A stretch of DNA of 64,000 nucleotides from Nitrosomonas sp. Is79A3 (GTDB taxonomy: Bacteria; Pseudomonadota; Gammaproteobacteria; Burkholderiales; Nitrosomonadaceae), in contig NC_015731.1 in the NCBI RefSeq assembly GCF_000219585.1, forward strand, positions 1,550,001 to 1,614,000, written 5' to 3'. A model generated the notes under the pieces. That model did no database searches and was not told the DNA's origin. It saw nothing but the letters and a program-made list of their open reading frames with translations. The translations under genes were made by a program, and so were the position numbers. Each line of letters starts with the position of its first letter. The first letter of the stretch is position 1. Positions 42,115 through 51,658 of the stretch are shown piece after piece.

Positions 42115-44199
42115 ATGACAGTTAATTTATTCGGTGATGTTCGAGCAGAACGTGATCATGAAATGCTTGATAAAACATTTTATGAATCTCAAAATTACAG
42201 AACTTTATATGAAAGTAAAGACCGTTTTATAGTTGTTGGTCGAAGAGGTACTGGCAAGAGTGCATTGACTTATCGTTTATCCAAAGATTGGGAAGCTCGT
42301 AAATACTCAACTATTATTATCGCTCCTGCTGAAGAGCAAGTAATAGGAATTAGATCAATAGCCGAACAATTTGGAGATTCAGTAAGCAGGATAAGATCGG
42401 GTATCAAACTGGCATGGAAGTATGCAATGCTGCTAGAGGTAGCCCTTGTCTGTCAAAAGAGCTACAAGACAGCAGATAAAATTCGAAATTATCAGACCCT
42501 TAACACTCATTTAGATAAGTGGAAAAGTTGTGGCAACCACGCTTTTGATAGATTACGTGTGACTCTTAGAAAAAATTTACATGGTATTAATAATCCCAAC
42601 GACAGAATTGCAGACCTTCCAGGTATTTTGGATATACGTATCCTAACTGAAGAAGTTACGTCACTCATACAATCTTTAAACTTTGGGATTGTTGTGCTTA
42701 TCGATAGATTAGATGAAGGCTATGAACCTGACACAATAGGAATTGGAATTGTCGATGGAATCATTTATGGAACTGACGAAGTTAGATTATCGCTAGGTGA
42801 AAAATTACATGCACTTGTGTTTCTTCGGGATAACATCTTTAGAGCTGTACAGAAGGAAGATCCTGACTTCTCAAGAAACTTAGAAGGTCAAATATTACGT
42901 CTTCATTGGGATTCAGAAGAGTTGTTCTATATGGTATGTAAGCGTATTCGTGTGGCATATAATTTGAAGATAGAAAGTGATGTGAAAATTTGGAACACAA
43001 TTACTACTAATGAATTACATGGGCGAGAAGGTTTTAAGAAATGCTTGCAACTTACCCTTTATAGACCACGAGATGTTGTTGCATTATTTAATTCTGTAAT
43101 TGAGCAGGCTAGAAAGCATCAAAGAGACAAATTATTGGATATTGATTTCAAGTCATCATCTAAACAAATATCAACTATCCGGTTCGATGATCTTGGAAAA
43201 GAATATGCTAGTGTCTTTCCAGGTATAGCCAAACTTACAGCAGCGTTTTCAAATGGGCCTGCTAAATTTGAAGTTTCACATGCAGTGGAAACAATTAGAA
43301 CTGTTCTAAATTACCCTTCAATTAGTGCTGACACACTTCAACATGCAGCAATACTGGGATCCGAGGAAGATATTGCAAAAGCACTATATGGTGTGGGTTT
43401 TTTTGGGGTATTTGATCTACAAAGAAGCACATGGATCTTTTCTCATGATGGAAAGCAGCCTGATAGAAATATTGCAACACATGACATTTTAATGATTCAT
43501 CCATGCTATTGGAGTGCTCTCAATTTAAAAGAAGAAATCGATCAGAGTGTTGCAGAGGAGATTTACGATGAATACGAAATCACCATAGATTCACAGAGCA
43601 CTAAAGAACGATCAACTAAGCTTGGTCAAATTATTTCTGAATTGCAAACCATTCCTACTGGAGCAGAAAATGCTTCAGATTTTGAAAATTGGTGTAAAAG
43701 AGTAATTGATATTGCTTTTGCAAAAGAATTAACAAACATTCAATTACATCCCAATAAATGTGCCGTCCAGAGAAGAGACATTGTTGCCACTAATCAAGGA
43801 TTAAGAGGCTTTTGGAAGCGTATTCGGGAGGATTATGAAACACGGCAAGTTGTGTTTGAGATTAAAAATTTTGAGGAAATTGGAATTGATGAATATCGAC
43901 AAGTAAATGGTTATTTGACGAGAGAGTATGGCAAGCTCGGATTCATTATTTGTAGAGATAAGCAACCTGGGTTGATGAAGAATAGAGAACTTGAGGCATT
44001 CAAAGAATTTTATCTCCAAGGCAACGTAATTATCAAAATTACTGCACAGATATTAACTGGTATTTTATCAAAACTTCGAAGCCCAGCAAAAGTTGATGCT
44101 GGTGATCTAGCATTAGACAAACAACTAGACACTCACATACGCTTATATTCAACTGGCCAAGGGGATAAGGCAAATGCTCGAACACGTAAGAAAAAATAA
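42115..44199 (+). CDS. P-loop ATPase fused to a PD-(D/E)XK-like nuclease
   Basis: A 694-residue protein. Walker A is GRRGTGKS (42-49) and Walker B-like is VVLIDRLDEG (193-202). The ATPase resembles the Sll1717-type STAND-like group of stand-alone P-loop ATPases. A long helical middle follows. From about 520 to 640 a restriction-endonuclease-like fold is suggested by FENWCKRVIDIAF, RRDIVA (Asp about 555) and VVFEIKNFEE (Glu-x-Lys about 581-583). The C-terminus is basic. The pattern is typical of single-gene anti-phage systems. Function is inferred. Confidence 0.75.
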   Translation: MTVNLFGDVRAERDHEMLDKTFYESQNYRTLYESKDRFIVVGRRGTGKSALTYRLSKDWEARKYSTIIIAPAEEQVIGIRSIAEQFGDSVSRIRSGIKLAWKYAMLLEVALVCQKSYKTADKIRNYQTLNTHLDKWKSCGNHAFDRLRVTLRKNLHGINNPNDRIADLPGILDIRILTEEVTSLIQSLNFGIVVLIDRLDEGYEPDTIGIGIVDGIIYGTDEVRLSLGEKLHALVFLRDNIFRAVQKEDPDFSRNLEGQILRLHWDSEELFYMVCKRIRVAYNLKIESDVKIWNTITTNELHGREGFKKCLQLTLYRPRDVVALFNSVIEQARKHQRDKLLDIDFKSSSKQISTIRFDDLGKEYASVFPGIAKLTAAFSNGPAKFEVSHAVETIRTVLNYPSISADTLQHAAILGSEEDIAKALYGVGFFGVFDLQRSTWIFSHDGKQPDRNIATHDILMIHPCYWSALNLKEEIDQSVAEEIYDEYEITIDSQSTKERSTKLGQIISELQTIPTGAENASDFENWCKRVIDIAFAKELTNIQLHPNKCAVQRRDIVATNQGLRGFWKRIREDYETRQVVFEIKNFEEIGIDEYRQVNGYLTREYGKLGFIICRDKQPGLMKNRELEAFKEFYLQGNVIIKITAQILTGILSKLRSPAKVDAGDLALDKQLDTHIRLYSTGQGDKANARTRKKK

Positions 44200-44298
44200 T
44201 AATTAATTTATTAACTATTATTTTCGCTGACTAAGAAATCATCGAAATTGAGATATCTATATCCAAGGTAGCAGGCTGACTTACACACTACCCGCTAA

Positions 44299-44757
44299 TC
44301 TGATATTACCGGGTACAGCTATGATAAATGGCACTGGAATGGGCTATCTAATGTTATAACTGGCAATTCAGCTAACAATCAATTAAATGGCGATACAGGT
44401 AATGATGTTATTGATGGAGGTGCAGGTACTAACATCTTAACGGGTGGAACAGGTAACGATATCTTCAAATTTACTACAAAAGGTCACATTGACATAATCA
44501 CTGACTATAACGTAGTTAATGACTCCATCCAGCTTGAGAACGCTGTCTTTACTGCATTAAGCACACCTGGCACCCTTTTGGCCAGTCAATTCAGGGTCGG
44601 CACAAAAGCATTGGATTCCAATGATTTCATTATCTACAATAAAACTGCCGGAACTTTATTCTATGATAGTGATGGTAATGGAGCTGTGGCTGCATTTCAA
44701 ATAGTAACCATCGGATCTGGATTGAATTTAACTAATGTAGATATTGTGGTGATCTAA
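44299..44757 (+). pseudogene. RTX calcium-binding protein, C-terminal fragment
   Basis: The frame encodes GDTGNDVIDGGAGTNILTGG, the GGxGxDxx nonapeptide repeats of RTX exoproteins, then the conserved end FKFTTKGHIDIITDYNVVND and LFYDSDGNGA up to a stop. There is no start codon. The text upstream of about 44340 appears to continue in another frame (NGTG), so a frameshift and loss of the 5' part are likely. It is a relic of a type I-secreted protein. Confidence 0.8.
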
Positions 44758-45793
44758 AAAGAAATCCAAGAAGTGAATTAATTTAATTATAAAAAAAGCT
44801 AAAGTTATTTTAATTCTGGTCGATGACTAAAATCAGATAAGCAGAGATCCTATTATTTATATCTTTTTGAATAATAACGATATGACCGTATTTATCTGTT
44901 TTACCAATCATCTGACTTGACATTTATAAATAATCCACAACTTCAACAAAATATAAGCATTTCTTTAGTTAACCTTTTAAAGAAATTGAACATTCCAGTA
45001 ACTGCCTGATAAATATATCATAACTCAACTGTTAAATTATTAATCAGGCATAAAAATATCTTTGCCGTTCCATAAGTTAATGAATGTATATCGGTCTTTT
45101 CCACAAAGTTATCCACAGAATATGTGGATAATTAAAGTTCTTCATACTAAATAAGATAATATCAATCATACTGAAAGTCGATTCTATAAATCCAGCTAAT
45201 TATTATCTCCATTACCCTCTTTTTCTGTTTCAGAAATCGCTCCATTTCTGTTCATCAACATCCGAAACTTCACATTTCCAGCATTTATTGTTACCAGCAT
45301 TAAAATCATTGAGTACGCTAAAAAAGCACGTACCAATGACCTCAATACTTCTTCGTATATTACAGCTAACACTCACCCAGTAAAGCTAATTGTTATCTGA
45401 CCGGACAGGCCAGTTTTCGTCTAATAGCATTGCAAACCACATGATTATGAAAGAACGCTCTATGAATGGTTTCAAGATTTTGAAAGAAGATCAATAATTC
45501 AATCTTGTGTTAATCCAATTACTAAAGGTCTATTCATGCTACCTGCATCTTTTATTGATATAGATCAAGTAATTTATACAAAAACTGTATTAATCTAGCT
45601 TACGTAAAAATGTACGTTGGTTTGAAATATCAAGATAAGTATTTATTCTTTAAGTTAAATTTATCCAATTAAAAATGCAAAAAGTTTGGGTATTCATGTG
45701 TGCAATTGAATAAGTTAGCAAAACAGCTAACTAAATATAACAATCTAATTCTCTACCTTATCTTTTTTTCTTGCATATAAAAGGAAATGAAAA
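44758..45793. other. Long AT-rich non-coding region, origin candidate
   Basis: A kilobase without a plausible gene. It contains a cluster of DnaA boxes (separate entry) and otherwise very AT-rich DNA, as expected around a replication origin. It lies 1.7 kb from the 3' end of the primase-helicase gene. Confidence 0.4.
45097..45131. promoter_or_regulatory. DnaA box cluster
   Basis: Two perfect consensus DnaA boxes stand in inverted orientation five bases apart: TTATCCACA (45109-45117) and TGTGGATAA (45123-45131). A near-match, TTTTCCACA, lies just to the left (45097-45105). The surrounding DNA is very AT-rich. Confidence 0.7.
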
Positions 45794-46554
45794 ATGAAGA
45801 ATATCGAGGTTAAAATTTTCAAAATTTTATTAATCGGGGTAACTTGTGCAGTAGTAAATTCCGTTCATGCAGCAACTCTATTTAGCGATGATTTTAATGA
45901 CGCTAATCTGAGTTCTGAATGGGAAGTTGAAAGAGGTTCTGCCACGATGGACAATGGCTGGGTCAGATTGCAAGGGTCTACTCCTGGTACTAGGGATAGT
46001 TTTATCACGACTCATGAAGGATCCAATTGGTCGGATTATCATATTACGACCCGTTTCAATCCACTGGGAGGTGGCGATGATTGGTACAATGCCTTAATTG
46101 CATTTCGGGTGCAAGATATGCATGGATGGGCTGAAGGAACGTATTATCAAATATATATATATATACGCCAAATGCAGACCCCGGATTTCCCCCAAACATC
46201 GTATCTCTTCAAAAATCTTCGGATGGGGAACGTGTAGAACTTGCCCATTTTGATTTAGATCCAGGCATTCTCAATGGTACTGATAACATAGTAGATATTC
46301 AGGCAGTGGGCGGCAACTTCGATTTCACAATCAATGGAACACCGATAGGACATGTTCATGATGACAACCCTATCCTCACGGGCGGAATAGGGCTTGGTGC
46401 AATCTGGGAATCAACGACTCGCTACGATTACGTTAATGTTAGTGCCGTTCCCGAACCACAAACTTATGCCATGCTGCTTTTTGGATTAGGTCTGGTTGGT
46501 TTCATGGCCTGCCATAAAAAAAGAAACTATGGTGTAACTCAGACGAGCGTCTAG
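45794..46554 (+). pseudogene. PEP-CTERM exported protein, frame broken in an AT dinucleotide run
   Basis: The first frame (45794-46237) has a signal peptide (NSVHAATLFSDDF) and a LamG-like beta domain. It leaves the proper reading at 46151-46165, an (AT)7A run. The continuing frame encodes the rest of the domain and the sorting signal VPEPQTYAMLLFGLGLVGF, with a basic tail ending at 46554. Loss of one AT unit, or gain of two, would restore a single protein of about 250 residues. PEP-CTERM proteins are processed by exosortase and reach the cell surface. Confidence 0.82.
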
Positions 46555-46560
46555 ACACTT

Positions 46561-46838
46561 AGGACACATTGCTCCCATTTATACAATAATGTGTCTGCTT
46601 TGAAAGTCTGATGTCTATTGGCTTTCGCCACATCAGACACATTAGACACATTTTTATTCATTGGGGGGAAGAAAAAAATACATACTCATAAACAAAGGAT
46701 AGGAGTACTTGTAAAACTCCCTACAAAGAAAACATCGAAAAAATGTGTCTAATGTGTCTATCCGTATTAAACATCTTAAATCAATAAGTTACAAATGACA
46801 CATTCTTTGCTGATAAAAAGATGTGTCCAATGTGTCTA
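46561..46838. repeat. Iteron-like array of AATGTGTCTN
   Basis: About ten copies of a 9- to 10-base unit lie in both orientations. Forward copies: 46588, 46742, 46751, 46829 and variant 46819. Reverse copies: 46561 (AGGACACATT), 46634 and 46643 (AGACACATT repeated), and 46796. A degenerate copy is at 46610. Several pairs are tandem with a 9-10 base period, close to one helical turn. The array directly abuts the 3' end of the primase-helicase gene, as origin iterons often do. Confidence 0.75.
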
Positions 46839-46846
46839 GCAATTAA

Positions 46847-49459
46847 TTACCGAACTACTCTTAATGGGGCAACTCGCTCATCAATCATGCCAAAGTTAAA
46901 CTCTGAGCTTATACTCTCATCATTCGATGCTTCAAATGTATCTAAATGCAGCGAGTCATCATCAGCCATTAAACCTAAATCGATTTTCTCATACTTCTCT
47001 AATTTGGAAATCGCTTCCAGCAACGATCCAAAAAAATAGCCTCGTTTATCGCCTTTTAATTTTCTGTTTTGGCCAAAAATTTTTGTTAAATATCTGCCTA
47101 ATGAATTCTGACTCATTCTATAAGTAATTCTTTGTGAATCACACCAAGTTACATAACTAGAATATAGGTTTTCCGAAGTCATCTCATTATGCCACAAAGT
47201 ATTATTATCCTCTTTCAAGTCAAAATAACCCTGAGTTAACGAATCAACGAACCATTTTCCTACTGAACTTAGGGAAGCTAGTCTCTGGTCTTTCAACCCC
47301 TGAGTTTCAGGAATAGCGCCGGTATGAAAATTTGTAATATCACGATTCAACATTTCAAATAAAAATGCAGATTGAATTGCCTCATTAGCACACGCTGCAT
47401 GCAGTTCATCAAAATATTTTTTATCACCTGTCCGGTTACTTGCAACATCAAAAACACAATAACGTCGTTCATCTTTGGATGCTGGAACTGCATAGTCATT
47501 GTTAGTCACCATAAAGATCTTCAAAAAATTTTGAAGACTCTCGGCATCCAATCCTTTTCTTTCAATGATTAAGGTGGGCTCGGTTATTAAAGCTTTAAGT
47601 ACGCCTTCATGTTGTTTATCACCCGAATAGAAGGCTTCATCTGCAAACAAGAAACATGTGTCAGCTAAATGAGCATTAAAATTTCCAGTCAAGTGCTTGG
47701 GATTGCTAATGTGAATTCCGTGTTGCCCCCAAATTTTTCTGAGGAAATGACCAATAGATCCTTTTCCACATCCCTTTTCACCTCGTAATACTAAAGCTGA
47801 TCCAGCTGGTTTATCGGGATGTTGAAATGTGTATGCTATCCAATTATAAAAATATTCAATTAATTGACGATCACCTTTACATATTATTAATTCAATATGT
47901 TTTTTTATGATATCAATATTGGCTCCAGAGATTGGCTCAATTGCAAATCCTTGCCAGCTATTATAATAATCATCCGGTAATTGCTTACCTGGTGCAAAAA
48001 CAACTCCTCCTTTGTAAGTTATTGAGTTTTCATGATTTGTCCACGCTGAAATTTTGTCCTTTAGTATCGGTACTACCATTTCTCCTATAATCTTTTCTCC
48101 AACTTGGATTTGATCATTGGCATAAACTTTACGTAGCTCTTCCTGCTTGATGAATTCATAGGAAGTTCTTGATTCATGATGGATCTCTGCAGCTACAGTT
48201 CTCATTATTCTATGTTTCCCCCCAATCATCACTTGTGCATGTGTTTCATTAAAATCGAGCACAAATTCTTTAAGCGCTATGCTCCAATCCATAACCGCTT
48301 CTTCTGAATCTGGCCCTAAAAAGAAGACGTCTCCACCATGAGCGAACGAATGGATGAGTGGTTTTTCTTGATTAGAGTAGATTATTGATTTACCTAGAAT
48401 TTCCTGATCCAAAGGATGAGCACAGGCAACCTCATGATATTTCTTTGGATTATCAAGAATTTCCTGAACAGTAACCTCTTCTCCTGATTCAAGAAGTATA
48501 ATAAATTCTGCTGGCAATCTATTATGATCAATAGCTTGATTCACAATATCGAGAGCTTTCTCATCGGTTAATTTATTGTTTCTACTTGTTATTCTTATCG
48601 AAGTTTCGGATGTATATTTCTGACGAGCTATTGCTGCCTCTACTTTAACTTTTGCTTTTAACTCTTCACCTATTCTTTCGTAAACAGCAATTTCTTGCTC
48701 TGTTAATGGAGGTAATGAATTCGCTTGTAATACTTCACCTTCGAAGGATTCAATAACCCTTTTCTGTGTTATTGATTCATTTTTTAATATAGCGCCGCCC
48801 TCAAATATAGGCTGGTTGCTTGTGCAAAGCGCTATATCGATTAGAGAATTAATCATAATTGTCCCAGCTTTGGTAACCTTCGGATAAGCATAACCAGCAA
48901 TTATTGATCTTATATGCAAAGTTTTTAAAATGGATTCATTGTTGAGGGTGCTATCAATGGGTATAAAAGTATGAATTCCCCGTAAGCCATTTCCTTCTTT
49001 GCCATTGATAGAAACGTAACTGCTTGCCGAAGTCGACATTATTTTAAGAATATTTTTTAAACCCGGCTCGATCTTTTCCAGTGCATCATTCAATTCTTCA
49101 ACAGATTTAATACCGAATTTATGGGCCGAATCCGTATCGATACAAATTAATCCGGGATTATTGGTAAATGGAAAGGTTTCTTTTAATCGAGCAGTATCTT
49201 CTGGACAACAACCGTCGGTTAGTGATTGATGTACTCCTTGAATTAAAAAATACCCAGGTTGCAGTGCCATAATAAAGTCTGACAAATCCGAAGGTGGCAA
49301 CTCGACTGTTTGAAATGCTCCCTCCCAAAAATTACTCATGGGGCCTTTAACGAGCTTCCCATCTTCTGAAAGATCGTATGATTTAGCTGTTTTTTTATTT
49401 AGATCAGCAAACACTGTGAATTGAATGTTTTTTATTTTTATGACTTTGTTTTTAAACAT
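46847..49459 (-). CDS. Primase-helicase replication protein
   Basis: An 870-residue protein. Its N-terminal region (about 75-230) looks like an AEP primase-polymerase domain, with the acidic LICIDTDS motif and GLRGIHTFIPI. The C-terminal helicase is of SF3/D5 type: VLRGEKGCGKGSIG (Walker A, about 560), CFLFADEAF (Walker B, about 605) and MVTNNDYAVPA (about 648, sensor/motif C). This resembles P4-alpha-like and plasmid primase-helicases. Upstream lies AlpA, downstream an iteron array. It is likely the initiator of the element's own replication. Confidence 0.88.
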   Translation of the reverse strand: MFKNKVIKIKNIQFTVFADLNKKTAKSYDLSEDGKLVKGPMSNFWEGAFQTVELPPSDLSDFIMALQPGYFLIQGVHQSLTDGCCPEDTARLKETFPFTNNPGLICIDTDSAHKFGIKSVEELNDALEKIEPGLKNILKIMSTSASSYVSINGKEGNGLRGIHTFIPIDSTLNNESILKTLHIRSIIAGYAYPKVTKAGTIMINSLIDIALCTSNQPIFEGGAILKNESITQKRVIESFEGEVLQANSLPPLTEQEIAVYERIGEELKAKVKVEAAIARQKYTSETSIRITSRNNKLTDEKALDIVNQAIDHNRLPAEFIILLESGEEVTVQEILDNPKKYHEVACAHPLDQEILGKSIIYSNQEKPLIHSFAHGGDVFFLGPDSEEAVMDWSIALKEFVLDFNETHAQVMIGGKHRIMRTVAAEIHHESRTSYEFIKQEELRKVYANDQIQVGEKIIGEMVVPILKDKISAWTNHENSITYKGGVVFAPGKQLPDDYYNSWQGFAIEPISGANIDIIKKHIELIICKGDRQLIEYFYNWIAYTFQHPDKPAGSALVLRGEKGCGKGSIGHFLRKIWGQHGIHISNPKHLTGNFNAHLADTCFLFADEAFYSGDKQHEGVLKALITEPTLIIERKGLDAESLQNFLKIFMVTNNDYAVPASKDERRYCVFDVASNRTGDKKYFDELHAACANEAIQSAFLFEMLNRDITNFHTGAIPETQGLKDQRLASLSSVGKWFVDSLTQGYFDLKEDNNTLWHNEMTSENLYSSYVTWCDSQRITYRMSQNSLGRYLTKIFGQNRKLKGDKRGYFFGSLLEAISKLEKYEKIDLGLMADDDSLHLDTFEASNDESISSEFNFGMIDERVAPLRVVR

Positions 49460-49560
49460 TTATTGCTCTCTTTAATTATATTTTTAGTTAGAGATCTTAG
49501 AGTCTAGACTTACAGTTCGATATAAATATAATTGGTTAAAATTCATATTCATCTTGCAAG

Positions 49561-49590
49561 CCAGAGTTCTTTCTTGTCTCTGGTTTTTTT
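49561..49590 (+). terminator. Intrinsic terminator for rightward transcription
   Basis: CCAGAG and CTCTGG form a 6-bp stem with an 11-base loop, followed by seven Ts on the + strand. Both flanking genes run on the - strand, so it serves an unseen rightward transcript, or is a relic. Confidence 0.65.
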
Positions 49591-49653
49591 ATGCTTAAGC
49601 ACTCACAAAACTCATAATATAAATAAATAGCTTTTGGCTCTCTTTTTAATGGC

Positions 49654-49836
49654 TTAGATACTTCTATTTGCTATGCAGTTATTCATCCAATCTTCGATCT
49701 CACTTGCAACCCAGGCAACGGATCTCGATCCTAAATTTACCTGATTGGGAAACCTTCCTTCATTGATGAGCTGGTATATTGAGCTTCTCGATAGACCAGT
49801 CATTGATTTCACGGTCTCTAGTTTTACAAACTTCAT
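49654..49836 (-). CDS. alpA: AlpA-family regulator
   Basis: A 60-residue MerR-like winged HTH: KLETVKSMTGLSRSSIYQLI, then FPNQVNLGSRSVAWVASEIE. AlpA-type proteins regulate integrase/excision genes or replication genes in P4-like satellites and integrative elements. It sits upstream of the primase-helicase in the same direction, the standard satellite arrangement. Confidence 0.92.
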   Translation of the reverse strand: MKFVKLETVKSMTGLSRSSIYQLINEGRFPNQVNLGSRSVAWVASEIEDWMNNCIANRSI

Positions 49837-49959
49837 TTTGATTCCTTATAGATGTTATTAAGTTTATTAAGAGTTCATTGAACTCCTATATATACTTATG
49901 TAAACTCATATTCCCAATATGCACGTTTTGGGGATCTCAGAGAGATAGTTTTAACAAAT

Positions 49960-50253
49960 ATGAATAAAAACAAGATAATAAACGTGTTTTACAAACGTGA
50001 AATTGCTGTCGGTAACAGGAAATTAGAAATCGCCTATATCGAGAACTATAAGATTACGGACGTGGTTGTTACTCGAAACTCTTTGAATGAATGGATAGTC
50101 ACTCTAAAACTAAGTGGAGATCTGGGAACTTTGTATACGAAACGTAATAGACTTCGTACCTTTTCAAAGCTTGAATCGGCAGCAAATTATCTAAAAATGT
50201 TAGGAGTAGATACTTTTACAGTAGATCAGTACGATCAGCGAACGCTTTTTTAA
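49960..50253 (+). CDS. Small element-associated protein
   Basis: A 97-residue protein, divergent from alpA. It is beta-rich at first (KREIAVGNRKLEIAYIENY) and ends in FSKLESAANYLKMLGVDTFTV, a helix-strand motif I associate with small plasmid and island proteins. No specific family. It shares a promoter region with alpA. Confidence 0.65.
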   Translation: MNKNKIINVFYKREIAVGNRKLEIAYIENYKITDVVVTRNSLNEWIVTLKLSGDLGTLYTKRNRLRTFSKLESAANYLKMLGVDTFTVDQYDQRTLF

Positions 50254-50285
50254 GATAAAGAAGTAAAGACAGTCGGGCATTGAAA

Positions 50286-50439
50286 TCATTGACCAGAAAT
50301 GTTCTTATTAATGATCTTAACAAAATAATCGTTCCATTTCTTCATGGCATCAAGTTTCTTGGACAGATAGTCATACCTATCATAATGCTGGCTCGAGATA
50401 TCACTTAGTGAATGATTAAGTAATTTATAACAAGTTACT
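50286..50439 (-). pseudogene. C-terminal remnant of a tyrosine integrase
   Basis: The - strand frame reads LLNHSLSDISSQHYDRYDYL and then KKLDAMKKWNDYFVKI to a stop. The QHYDRYDYL segment is the catalytic-tyrosine region of P4-like integrases. Stop codons lie immediately upstream, so only the last 50 residues survive. The sequence differs from the integrase at 35515, so it comes from another element. Confidence 0.78.
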
Positions 50440-51104
50440 TATGAAATTTCTAAAGTAATTGCTTTGCTATTAAAGTATATTCACGGGTTGATTGTGGTTA
50501 GCTTTTACATCTAACCTACTTGTTAGTATGTAAGTAAGCGTTACAATGCTTCTACGAGATTTCTTGTTGCTTGTAATAACTAATTGAATTGATGTTGTAA
50601 GTACTATTTGTTATCAATGGAATCAGTCAATAGTTTCGTAAACTATTACAATAACTGAATATTTCATTTTTAGAAGAATTTTTCTTATGGATGAATGTTA
50701 CAAACTAGTTACAAACAATAATAAAATATAATAATATCATAATGTTGCAAGTAAATTCCCATTGAGTGGGAATAGAGTAATTTCGATGGTGGCATCTTGT
50801 GATTATTATTGTGCACTCACGCGGCGCGGGTCAAGAAGCTAAGGCCTGGCAGGGTGCTGGGAAACTGTTTGCGTTGCCAAAACAGGCCAGAAATGCTCAT
50901 TTAACACACATAAATTGCGCTTTACCGCTTGTTTTGCCTTGTATAGGCTATCTTGAATACGTTCCTCAACGGTTTTCTCGGGTTCTGCGGGGTAGTGTGA
51001 ATCGTCTAACGTCACAACGTGTTGGTGGAAAGAAAGTGTAACGGGCTAAAACGAACGACGCGTTTTGTGGTCCGAGTACATTACGTGATTATGCGAGCAA
51101 TGTT
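50440..51104. other. Island edge without a supported gene
   Basis: AT-rich DNA to about 50800, then a GC-richer stretch holding an 80-codon ORF (50799-51041) that has no ribosome binding site or recognisable composition. I do not call it. The composition shift may mark the boundary between island and backbone. Confidence 0.4.
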
Positions 51105-51581
51105 TTATTGAAAGCCAAAAATCTTCAGGAATGTAATCAAAATCAACACAACAGTTAGAACAAAAACCACTCGAGACATTAATTGATATATCGCCCTTCT
51201 GATCACTATTTCTTGATGATATTGGGCGTCTATTTCTTGCATTCCATTTTTGAGTTTTCTGAACGGCGGTCCCATAATATCGAGGCACCTGAGAAGAACC
51301 ATTGCTACTAGCGCATAGGCTACCATTTCGATTTTCAGCATATACGCTAACATACTCCCGCTTTCATTGGGTCCAATTAATGTGAACAACATGCCAATAA
51401 CTACAGCCAGCATTACTGAAACATGAGTCAGTAGTGCAGAACTTTTGGTATCGATAATAACCATATCGTGAAGGATATGGCTTATATGAGTAATGTCCCT
51501 TCTCCTATCAGCAAATTTTCTTTCATCCTCCTCATTTAAAGACAATAAACTTGCAAAAATTCTATCTATTAGGTTATACAT
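51105..51581 (-). CDS. Membrane protein resembling Pycsar-type TM effectors
   Basis: A 158-residue protein with an N-terminal helical charged part and two clear TM regions. The pattern DMVIIDTKSSALLTHVSVML recalls the D.KA..LL motif of Pycsar effector TM (DUF5706-like) proteins. A further TM pair lies at the C-terminus (VVFVLTVVLILITFLKIF). No cyclase partner is nearby, so an effector role is only a possibility. It could equally be an ordinary membrane protein. Confidence 0.6.
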   Translation of the reverse strand: MYNLIDRIFASLLSLNEEDERKFADRRRDITHISHILHDMVIIDTKSSALLTHVSVMLAVVIGMLFTLIGPNESGSMLAYMLKIEMVAYALVAMVLLRCLDIMGPPFRKLKNGMQEIDAQYHQEIVIRRAIYQLMSRVVFVLTVVLILITFLKIFGFQ

Positions 51582-51658
51582 TTGATTACCTCTGTTTTTC
51601 TTCGTATAACGTAATATATGATATTTAATATTTAATAAACAGGGGGATCGTATAATTG

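Noticed and set aside
46561..46838. CRISPR-like interpretation of the AATGTGTCT repeats
   Set aside because: Units are only 9-10 bases, occur in both orientations and have irregular gaps, which fits iterons rather than CRISPR.
50799..51041. 80-codon ORF at the island edge
   Set aside because: No ribosome binding site, no motif, odd composition; no support for translation.
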